Origin: Propionibacteriaceae bacterium
GTDB lineage: Bacteria > Actinomycetota > Actinomycetes > Propionibacteriales > Propionibacteriaceae
Assembly (NCBI GenBank): GCA_021323255.1
Contig: JAJTCL010000319.1
Location: forward strand, 1 to 5,002
Direction of reading: 5' to 3'
Length of the DNA: 5,002 bases
Positions 1 to 4,996 of this stretch are shown here, one piece after another. Position 1 is the stretch's first letter; each line of letters begins with the position of its first letter. The notes under the pieces are model-generated. The model saw only the letters and a program-made list of their open reading frames with translations. It was not told the origin of the DNA and made no database searches. Made by a program: the position numbers and the translations under genes.

Positions 1-393
1 AAAGGCGGCTCTGTCGCCGAGCGCGTTGGCGTCAGCGTGCCAATGTTCGGCCTGCCGGTGTGCGGCAGGGCCGCCACGGCGCAAATCCGACTCATCCATC
101 ACATCGTCGTGCAGCAACGCGAACTCGTGCAGCAACTCGAGGGCCGTCGCAGCTCGGACCATTTCAGCGTGCTCGGGCCAGCCGAGATCAGCGCCCGCCG
201 CTATGTATCCCCAATGGCACATGGCCGGCCGCAACCGCTTACCGCCCTGCTGCAGAAGGTCATCCAGCCATGCCGGTAGGTCCCGGGCGAGCACCTCGGG
301 TGCCTGCCGGCCGCTCAGCCCACGCCACAGCAACTCCAGTTCGTCGATCTGCTGCCTGAGCAGCTGACTCACGCTGTCCAAGGTGGTAGTCAC
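1..393 (-). other. Polyprenyl (GGPP-type) synthase portion of the fused frame, N-terminal third only
   Basis: This marks the prenyltransferase part of the fused frame, so that it is not overlooked under the Idi name. It starts near the in-frame GTG at 393 (protein VTTTLDSVSQLL), has the conserved GGKRLRP loop that binds IPP phosphate, and the DDVMD motif that binds magnesium and the allylic substrate. The spacing of about 44 residues between the two motifs is typical of E-polyprenyl synthases. The second aspartate-rich motif and the C-terminus lie beyond the window. An annotation that begins a separate crtE/ids-type gene at 393 would be the alternative reading; the absence of a stop between the two parts favours a fusion. 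Confidence 0.75.
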
Positions 394-987
394 GTTCGCG
401 TCTTGAATCCTGCGTGGTGCGGGTCGGCTCCAGGCTGCCCCCGTCGCGGACGCAAGACCCTGGACCTGCGCGACCGCCCATGGGCTGAGTAGTCCTGGGC
501 TCCGCTCGGCGGTTGCGATGAGATCCGGCCAGGTCAGCCACTGGTAGTCCATCACTTCATCGGGGTCGGGGCGCATTACGGCTGAATCGACGATGACGGC
601 GCGGTAGACCGGACAATGCTCGTTCTCCACGAGACCGTGCGGGTCGGTGGCGGTGTAACTGAAGTCGGGCAGCATCACTTCGACGTCGGTCACCTCCACG
701 CCAAGCTCCTCGCGTACCCGGCGGTGAATGGCGGCAACGTCGGCCTCTCCCGGGCGAGGATGTCCGCAACACGAGTTCGACCAGACACCGGGCCAGGTGA
801 GCTTGCTCAGGGCCCTCCTTGTCATGAGGACGCGACCAGCAGCGTCGCTCAGATAGACAGAGAACGCGCGGTGTCGAGGCGTGTTGCCGTGATGTACAGT
901 CGCCCGGGCGGCCTGCCCGATGACTTGTCCGTCCTGGTCCACAAGCTCGACCAGGTCCTCGTCCCGAACAACGGTTGCTCTTACCAT
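1..987 (-). CDS. idi: Idi-polyprenyl synthase fusion: type 1 isopentenyl-diphosphate isomerase joined to a GGPP-type synthase (3' end outside window)
   Basis: Seen: one uninterrupted minus-strand frame runs from ATG 987 to the left edge (329 codons, no stop). Residues 1-190 are a Nudix-type type 1 Idi: histidines H33 and H39 in the N-terminal metal site, the CCGHP motif (C74, H76) and VENEHCP (E121, E123), matching the catalytic Cys and Glu and the metal ligands of the E. coli enzyme, followed by DEVMDYQW and LLSPW. Residues from about 200 onward begin a trans-polyprenyl synthase: KRLRP at 250-254 and the first aspartate-rich motif DDVMD at 294-298, then DLRRG. Known: Idi interconverts IPP and DMAPP, and polyprenyl synthases condense them in the cytosol. 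Inference: the fusion makes both substrates and elongates them for a carotenoid or similar C20-derived pathway. Start chosen for GAGGAGG 8 nt upstream. GTG 393 could be an internal start but lacks a clear ribosome binding site. Product chain length is not determined because the second half is missing. Confidence 0.9.
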   Translation of the reverse strand, partial: MVRATVVRDEDLVELVDQDGQVIGQAARATVHHGNTPRHRAFSVYLSDAAGRVLMTRRALSKLTWPGVWSNSCCGHPRPGEADVAAIHRRVREELGVEVTDVEVMLPDFSYTATDPHGLVENEHCPVYRAVIVDSAVMRPDPDEVMDYQWLTWPDLIATAERSPGLLSPWAVAQVQGLASATGAAWSRPAPRRIQDANVTTTLDSVSQLLRQQIDELELLWRGLSGRQAPEVLARDLPAWLDDLLQQGGKRLRPAMCHWGYIAAGADLGWPEHAEMVRAATALELLHEFALLHDDVMDESDLRRGGPAAHRQAEHWHADANALGDRAAF

Positions 988-995
988 GGGGGCGG

Positions 996-1002
996 CCTCC
1001 TC
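996..1002 (-). promoter_or_regulatory. Ribosome binding site of the idi fusion gene
   Basis: GAGGAGG on the minus strand ends 8 nt before ATG 987. It is a strong Shine-Dalgarno match and fixes the start of the Idi part. Confidence 0.8.
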
Positions 1003-1022
1003 GCATATGACAGCATCAGCGT

Positions 1023-1055
1023 AGGACAAACATTAGACAAACGCTAGACATGACG
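1023..1055 (-). promoter_or_regulatory. Three tandem 11-bp direct repeats upstream of idi, candidate operator
   Basis: On the minus strand three adjacent 11-nt units read CGTCATGTCTA, GCGTTTGTCTA and ATGTTTGTCCT. Units 1 and 2 share TGTCTA; units 2 and 3 share GTTTGTC. They lie 36 to 68 nt upstream of the idi start, where a promoter is expected. Known: CarH/LitR-type MerR regulators, which control carotenoid genes through adenosylcobalamin and light, bind tandem 11-bp repeats as tetramers. Inference: this may be the operator of such a regulator. No regulator gene is in the window, and the repeats could serve another protein. Confidence 0.45.
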
Positions 1056-1177
1056 GCGTTGAGGACTTTGGTGAACTCATGAAATCTGTCGACGTCACCA
1101 CTGCCGCCGCAGGCGCCCTCGTCGCAGTCGGGCTGGCGGCTGGGATGGGTCGGATTGCGCCGCCGCACGGCTTGTCG

Positions 1178-1655
1178 CTAATGATCAAGGATCTGGTCAT
1201 CTCGATGGGCTCCATAGAACTCGATCTGTTTCGCCATGATCGTCCGCAGCGGCGTATCTCGTGGTACTCCGTAGACAGTCCCGGGGAAATCGAGTTCGGC
1301 CTGCACCTGCCATAGTTCTTCGTGCTGGTCAGGTGAGAAGAGTTGAGCTGGATCGCCGGCGGCGATCCAGCCAATGGGAACGATCGTTTCAGGCTCCATT
1401 GAGGTGAACATGCGGGCCAATGAGCACTGCGTTGCCGATCGAGAGCGGATGCTGCGATCGACCACGGAGCAGCGCGTTCTCCATGATCACGACATCCTCG
1501 CCGATCCAGATTTCGCCATCTTCGGCAGTCAATATCGCGCCATGCAGCACTCGTGCCCGCTCGCCCAGGTTGACCGCGCCACACAGCACTGCCGACGGTG
1601 CAACGTACGCGGACCTGGGGATCAGCGGTCGCTCTCCCCGATGCGTCAGAATCAT
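1178..1655 (-). pseudogene. Gamma-carbonic-anhydrase-like hexapeptide-repeat protein, broken by internal deletion and frameshift
   Basis: Seen: an 88-residue frame from ATG 1655 (MILTHRGERP, then turns such as APSAVLCGAVNL, MENALLRG and IGPHVHLNG) gives the first part of a left-handed beta-helix protein of the gamma-carbonic anhydrase/acyltransferase-like family. It stops at 1389. The C-terminal part follows in a different frame (PETIVPIGWIAAGDP through FYGAHRDDQILDH, stop at 1178). The two parts meet around 1392-1400. From memory of relatives, about 40 residues of beta-helix coils are missing between them, and the frame differs by one, so the deletion is not a multiple of three. Part of the metal-binding and core region is lost, so function is unlikely. 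It runs in the same direction as idi, 190 bp upstream of it, and divergently from the globin gene. Confidence 0.8.
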
Positions 1656-1714
1656 GACCAGCGAGCGTACTCATGTCGGCAGGCAGCGGCAGCCAGTCTG
1701 CGAGAGGTCAGATG

Positions 1715-2182
1715 ATGAGCGGTCAGGTCCCCACGATCTATGACTGGGCCGGTGGCCGTGCGGCCTTCGAACGCTGGCTGGACCGGTTCTACGACCTTGT
1801 CGAGGAGGAAGAGCTTCTCGCACCACTGTTCGGCGGCACGGTGAGTGATCAACATCGCCGCGATGTGGTGACCTGGTGGTGTGAGGTGATGGGCGGACCC
1901 GCGGCGTACACCGAGCGCCTGGGCGGCTACGAGCACATGCTCTCGAAGCATCGTGGGTTGCGGATCACCGCCGAACAACGTCTGCGGTTCGTCACGCTAC
2001 TGTCCCGTGCAGCAGATGATGCCGTTCTCCCGGATGATCCGGAGTTCCGGGCCGCGGTCATGGGGTACGCCGAGTGGGGCAGCCGCTTGGCGATGTACAA
2101 CTCCAGCGACGCCGGCGACATCGTGCAGCATGCGCCCGTACCTCGGTGGGGCTGGGGTGTGGCCCCCCCGTACCAGCCGTAG
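1715..2182 (+). CDS. Truncated haemoglobin (group II-like globin)
   Basis: Seen: 155 residues from ATG 1715. The order of motifs fits the truncated globin fold: TIYDWAGG at the start, a B-helix tyrosine in RFYDLVEEEE, then PLFGG, WWCEVMGGPAAYTE, and the likely proximal histidine in MLSKHRGLRIT (residue 79 from this start). Known: such cytosolic haem proteins bind O2 and NO and serve in redox or nitrosative protection. The group II GlbO family has Trp at G8; here the corresponding stretch reads EQRLRFVTLL, apparently Phe. The C-terminus is extended by PVPRWGWGVAPPYQP, absent from classical GlbO but, from memory, present in a related actinobacterial subgroup. Start: GAGAGG at 1702-1707 lies 7 nt before ATG 1715 (4 nt before ATG 1712); ATG 1673 is in frame, would add 14 residues, and has poor ribosome binding sequence. 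It is divergent from the broken gamma-CA gene and 80 bp ahead of the VOC gene. Confidence 0.85.
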   Translation: MSGQVPTIYDWAGGRAAFERWLDRFYDLVEEEELLAPLFGGTVSDQHRRDVVTWWCEVMGGPAAYTERLGGYEHMLSKHRGLRITAEQRLRFVTLLSRAADDAVLPDDPEFRAAVMGYAEWGSRLAMYNSSDAGDIVQHAPVPRWGWGVAPPYQP

Positions 2183-2247
2183 CGGCTTACCCCGGGTGAC
2201 AGCGATCCCGGATCAATTCGTAGGTTTGTAGATAGTCCATTTCATCC

Positions 2248-2253
2248 AGGAGG
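2248..2253 (+). promoter_or_regulatory. Ribosome binding site of the VOC gene
   Basis: A perfect AGGAGG ends 9 nt before ATG 2263 and only 3 nt before ATG 2257. The spacing favours 2263 as the true start, although both are in frame. Confidence 0.7.
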
Positions 2254-2262
2254 AAGATGATC

Positions 2263-2649
2263 ATGAGCAAGGTCGTGCACTTCGAGATTCCGGCCGACGA
2301 CCTCGATCGAGCAAAGAACTTCTACGGCTCTGTCTTTGGCTGGGAGCTTCAGACGATGCCCATGAACGAGGGCGAGTACACCTCAGTAAAGACCACAGAC
2401 GTAGATGAACAGACCCAGTTGCCCACCGAACCCGGCGCCATCAATGGCGGCATGTTCGTGCGAGACGAGCGGCTAACCACACCGGTGATCACGATCGACG
2501 TCGATGGCATCGACGATGCTCTCAAGCAGATCGAGGCCGAAGGCGGTAGCACCGTCACGCCGCGGACTGCAATCCCCGGTATGGGCGCATTCGCTTACTT
2601 CAAGGACCCCGAGGGCAACGTGATGGGTCTGTGGGAGACCACTCCCTAG
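2263..2649 (+). CDS. VOC-family (glyoxalase/bleomycin-resistance-like) protein
   Basis: Seen: 128 residues (130 if ATG 2257 is used). It has the two beta-alpha-beta modules of a small VOC protein: SKVVHFEIPADDLDRAKNFY and FGWELQ in the first half, then PVITIDVDGIDDALKQIE, GGSTV, IPGMGAFAYFKDPEGN and VMGLWETTP in the second. The candidate metal-facing residues are His in VVHFEIP and Glu in GLWETTP. Known: VOC proteins are often metal-dependent cytosolic dimers acting as glyoxalases, isomerases, dioxygenases or antibiotic-binding proteins; short single-domain members of this type usually have no known substrate. No substrate can be named here. The 74 to 80 bp gap after the globin gene allows co-transcription but does not prove it. 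Codon use is ordinary for the region and no damage is visible. Confidence 0.88.
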   Translation: MSKVVHFEIPADDLDRAKNFYGSVFGWELQTMPMNEGEYTSVKTTDVDEQTQLPTEPGAINGGMFVRDERLTTPVITIDVDGIDDALKQIEAEGGSTVTPRTAIPGMGAFAYFKDPEGNVMGLWETTP

Positions 2650-2684
2650 AGTTCCAAGATCACCTAGGTCTGTTCCGCCGTTTA

Positions 2685-2705
2685 CTGCCCTGGGCCGGCG
2701 GGCAG
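2685..2705 (+). terminator. Short hairpin after the VOC gene, possible weak terminator
   Basis: CTGCCC (2685-2690) can pair with GGGCAG (2700-2705) around a 9-nt loop, 35 nt after the VOC stop. There is no T tract, as is common in mycobacteria, and the stem is only six pairs, so termination is a guess. Confidence 0.25.
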
Positions 2706-2776
2706 CTATGAACCGTTTGGATGCCTTCGCGACTCGACACTCGCGGTGGGAAGCGCCAATAACGTCAGTGCGGCCG

Positions 2777-2782
2777 CATAAT
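2777..2782 (+). promoter_or_regulatory. Possible -10 element of the 13E12 gene, leaderless start
   Basis: CATAAT resembles the TATAAT-like -10 of mycobacterial housekeeping promoters. It ends 8 nt before ATG 2791, so transcription would begin at or next to the start codon. No Shine-Dalgarno sequence precedes this ATG, which agrees with a leaderless mRNA. No good -35 hexamer is visible. Confidence 0.4.
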
Positions 2783-2798
2783 ATGAACATATGTTCGA
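2783..2798 (+). promoter_or_regulatory. LexA (SOS) box overlapping the 13E12 start codon
   Basis: ATGAACATATGTTCGA matches the mycobacterial LexA consensus TCGAAC-N4-GTTCGA at 10 of 12 defined positions; only the first two bases differ. Its core GAACATATGTTC is a perfect 12-bp palindrome covering ATG 2791. Known: several M. tuberculosis 13E12-family genes are DNA-damage induced through such boxes. The site would let LexA block the start of transcription. Confidence 0.65.
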
Positions 2799-3468
2799 TA
2801 GCGAGCGGGTGGCTGAGCTGGATGCGGCCGCGACCATGTCACTGGTGTCCGGCGCGCACCGGCTGGTGTTGGAGCAGGAGTGTCTGCTGGTACAGCTAGC
2901 AGCGCACTGGTGTGATCTTCATTCCTCGGACAGCCAGCCAGCCACCGAGCGAAACCTGCCGGGCGCGGAACGAGGTCAGAGAGTCGGCGGGGAGGGCCGG
3001 CTGCGGGTGGCGCGCCCGGCGAGTGGCGCACGCCACCCGGCGTCTGGGTCTCAATGCAGCGATGCATGTCGATTCGGCCCAATCGTCTCTTTGCCCTGGC
3101 ACCGGTTCGAGACCCAATTTGCAGGCAAAGATCATCGAGGCGGATCCGAAGGCGGCCGAGGAGCAACCTGAGGTGGTGTTGCTAATGGCGCCGGGAGGCT
3201 AGGCGCCAGCGGGTTAGGCGGCGGTGTGGCCCGGATGGACGGGGTCGGACCCGTCACCCTCGAGCAGGTTCGCCGGTTCCTCGGTCAGACCAGTTGCAAG
3301 GTGACGGTGCAACCGGTGATCGACCCAGTCGATGTCTCCGCGGTCGATTGCTACGAGATTCCACGCCGGATCAAGGAGGCGATGTTCTTGCGGATGCCAG
3401 CCAGCTGCTTTCCCTACGCTGCTGGCGCTCGGCGGATGGACCTGGGTCACACCAAGCCGTATCTCCCC
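2791..3468 (+). pseudogene. 13E12/DUF222 repeat-family HNH endonuclease-like gene, degraded
   Basis: Seen: ATG 2791 begins a typical 13E12 N-terminus (MFDSERVAELDAAAT, HRLVLEQECLLVQLAAHWCDLH, NLPGAERG). After about residue 69 (near 2998) the match jumps to a later part, and the frame then changes several times: RARRVAHATRRLGLNAAMHVD in frame 2, SLPWHRFET in frame 1, AKIIEADPKAAEE in frame 2 to the stop at 3202, then from about 3205 frame 1 again with DGVGPVTLEQVRRFLGQT, YEIPRRI, MPASCFPYAAG and RRMDLGHTKPYLP. The last is the HNH-like DLDHTKPYL motif with one Asp changed to Gly. Relatives are roughly 450-480 residues (from memory), so about half is missing, including most of the middle between AEEQ and PEVVL. 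Inference: a dead copy of a multicopy family whose function is unclear. Its start still carries an SOS box. Confidence 0.85.
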
Positions 3469-3553
3469 ACTCACTGGTGCACCATTGTGGCGTCGGCGAT
3501 CTCGGATGGGTTGTCGATGCACCTGTGGTGTCGTCGGGTCACTGCCTTCCTCA
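3469..3553 (+). other. Unassigned stretch between the 13E12 remnant and the IS110 left end
   Basis: Recognisable 13E12 similarity ends at KPYLP (about 3468). The following 85 nt have no convincing gene. A forward frame gives GVGDLG and later SSGHCLPH, which loosely recall the IGNLG and GHCYL parts of 13E12 C-termini, so it may be a badly decayed tail. It could instead belong to the insertion sequence. Confidence 0.35.
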
Positions 3554-3562
3554 CTTGACACA
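3554..3562 (+). repeat. Direct repeat CTTGACACA, left copy
   Basis: The 9-mer CTTGACACA here recurs exactly at 4975-4983 across the transposase stop codon. The pair could mark sequence shared by the left and right ends of the IS110 element, as the donor core would. A chance match in these short flanks is possible. Confidence 0.4.
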
Positions 3563-3573
3563 ATTGATGTCCG

Positions 3574-3582
3574 GAGCGAGAT
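3574..3582 (+). repeat. Inverted repeat GAGCGAGAT, left arm
   Basis: GAGCGAGAT is the exact reverse complement of ATCTCGCTC at 4988-4996. The arms lie just inside and just outside the direct-repeat copies. Subterminal inverted repeats are a mark of the IS1111 subgroup rather than classical IS110. Confidence 0.35.
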
Positions 3583-3663
3583 CTGCGGGACCTGGCGGTT
3601 ACCCAGGACGTGTGACCGTCGACAGGGCTGTGCGCCTTTGAGCGCCGATCAGTGAGCGAACCG

Positions 3664-3710
3664 GCTAGCGTTCTGGCACCAGTGACAGGTGCCTCCCCAC
3701 TGGGACTAGC
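3664..3710 (+). other. Nested stem-loop just upstream of the transposase
   Basis: GCTAG (3664-3668) can pair with CTAGC (3706-3710), enclosing a perfect GGCACC (3675-3680)/GGTGCC (3688-3693) hairpin with a 7-nt loop. An alternative pairing CCAGTG (3679-3684)/CACTGG (3698-3703) competes with the inner stem. It ends 5 nt before the transposase ribosome binding site, so it could be the 3' part of a bridge RNA or affect translation. Confidence 0.5.
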
Positions 3711-3714
3711 AGCG

Positions 3715-3720
3715 AGGAGG
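3715..3720 (+). promoter_or_regulatory. Ribosome binding site of the IS110 transposase
   Basis: AGGAGG ends 5 nt before GTG 3726 and decides for this non-ATG start. Confidence 0.75.
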
Positions 3721-3725
3721 CTGAC

Positions 3726-4979
3726 GTGAAGTCTGCCAGCAGCAGTTTGCCCGACCAACCTGTCAACGGTGTCACCGCCGGGCTGGATTGGGCTTGTGAG
3801 GACCATGCCGTGGCGGTGGTCGACGATCGTGGCCAAGAAATCGCCCGCCGCACCGTGGCGCATAGCGCCGCGGGTCTGCGTGATTTGGCCGGCCTGTTGG
3901 ACCTGTACCGGGTTGAGGAGGTGGCGATCGAGCGGCCGGATGGGCCGGTGGTGGAGGCCTTGTTGGAGGCCGAGATCACGGTTGTGGTGATCAGCCCAAA
4001 CCAGGTCAAGAATCTCCGCGGCCGTTACGGCTCGGCGGGCCACAAAGATGACCGATTCGACGCGTTCGTGCTCGCTGACACGCTTCGGACCGACCGGGCT
4101 CGGCTGGTGCCGTTGGTCCGCGACAGCGAAGCCACTATCGCGCTGCGGCAGATGTGTCGGGCGCGCAAGGACCTGGTCGGTCACCGGGTTGCTGCTACCA
4201 ACCAGCTGCGGGCGCACCTGCACAACGTTTTGCCCGGCGCTGTTGGCCTGTTCGCCGACCTCGACTCGGCGATTAGCTTGGCTTTCTTGGCCCGTTTCGA
4301 CTGTCAAGATCGCGTGGACTGGCTGTCGGCGAAACGTCTCGCCGCTTGGCTGGCCTCGGTGGGCTACAGCGGCCGCGTCGATCCCGCCGAGCTGTACGCC
4401 CGGCTGGTCGCCGCCCCCCGCGGCGCCACCGGCCAGTACGGCGCCGCCCAAACCCACATCACTAAAGCACTGCTGGCGGTGTTGACCACGTTGAGCGAGC
4501 AGATCAAGGCCTTGACCGTGCAGATCAGCCGGCAGCTGGCGTTGCACGCCGACCAACAAATCTTCACCAGCCTGCCCCGTAGTGGAAGGGTCCGCGCCGC
4601 CCGGCTGCTGGCCGAGATCGGCGATTGCCGCGGCCGCTTTCCCAGTCCCGACTCCTTGGCCTGCCTGGCCGGTGTTGCCCCCTCCACTCGACAATCCGGC
4701 AAAAGCCGCGCCGTCAAATTTCCGCTGGGCGTGTGACAAAAACCTCCGCGACGCTGTTTGTGACTTCGCCGGCGACAGCCGCCACACCAACCCCTGGGCC
4801 GCCGACCTTTACCAGCGGGCCCGCGACCGCGGCCACGACCACCCTCACGCGGTCCGGATTCTCGCCCGCGCGTGGCTGTATGTGATCTGGCACTGCTGGC
4901 AGATTCCAGCGCCTACGATCCCAACCAACACCGAGCGCTCCAACGCTTCCTCAACCAAGATCATCGAGCCGCAGCTTGA
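3726..4979 (+). pseudogene. IS110-family transposase (DEDD recombinase) with two compensating frameshifts
   Basis: Seen: from GTG 3726 the first 331 residues are a normal IS110 transposase. The RuvC-like DEDD domain has D21 (GLDWACEDH), E69 (AIERPDG), and D109 and D112 (KDDRFDAF). A helical middle follows, then the C-terminal domain with SLPRSGRVRAARLLAEIGD and APSTRQSGK, where S324 is the likely nucleophilic serine. At TTT 4719-4721 one extra base puts the frame out and it stops at 4737. Reading in the next frame restores the family sequence (FRWACDKNLRDAV, NPWAADLY, HAVRILARAWLYVIWHCWQ). Around 4899-4905 one base is missing, and the original frame resumes (SSAYDPNQHRALQRFL, QDHRAAA) to TGA 4977-4979. 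Repaired, it would be 417 residues, the usual length. Known: these enzymes insert DNA with a guide RNA. The copy as given yields a 336-residue protein lacking the end of the serine domain, so it is probably inactive. Confidence 0.85.
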
Positions 4980-4983
4980 CACA
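4975..4983 (+). repeat. Direct repeat CTTGACACA, right copy
   Basis: This is the second copy of the 9-mer found at 3554-3562. It contains the TGA stop of the repaired transposase frame, consistent with the very short right ends of IS110 elements. Confidence 0.4.
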
Positions 4984-4987
4984 GGGC

Positions 4988-4996
4988 ATCTCGCTC
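4988..4996 (-). repeat. Inverted repeat, right arm (ATCTCGCTC on the plus strand)
   Basis: This is the partner of 3574-3582, 9 nt after the repaired transposase stop and 6 nt before the window edge. The right end of the element cannot be followed further. Confidence 0.35.

Larger units (their letters stand above)
3554..3714 (+). ncRNA. Candidate bridge-RNA region in the IS110 left end
   Basis: Known: in the IS110 group a structured bridge RNA is encoded in the long non-coding left end and guides the recombinase to target and donor DNA. Seen: about 160 nt without a gene lie between the putative left end and the transposase ribosome binding site, containing a CCTGG/CCAGG hairpin (3591-3607, 7-nt loop), a GCGC/GCGC pairing near 3633-3646 and a nested structure at 3664-3710. 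This is inferred from position and folding potential only; no covariation has been tested and guide loops were not identified. Confidence 0.4.

Noticed and set aside
557..1006. 149-codon minus-strand open frame
   Set aside because: It overlaps the Idi coding frame, is low in hydrophobic residues and very Arg/Gly rich; Idi motifs are in the other frame.
616..1047. 143-codon plus-strand open frame
   Set aside because: It is antisense to Idi with no recognisable domain.
1033..1674. 213-codon minus-strand open frame across the gamma-CA remnant
   Set aside because: Its sequence has no family features, and the recognisable beta-helix protein is in the other two frames.
2189..2214. Palindromes ACCCCGGGT and GATCCCGGATC between the globin and VOC genes
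   Set aside because: They are short and expected at this base composition, with no T tract or known operator match.
4719..4722. Programmed +1 frameshift site in the transposase
   Set aside because: A second, opposite shift would also be needed to reach the natural C-terminus, so two random lesions or sequencing errors are simpler.
3471..4790. 439-codon minus-strand open frame
   Set aside because: It lies antisense to the transposase, which has clear IS110 motifs. The Gln/Gly/His-rich product looks like a GC-rich shadow with no recognisable domain.
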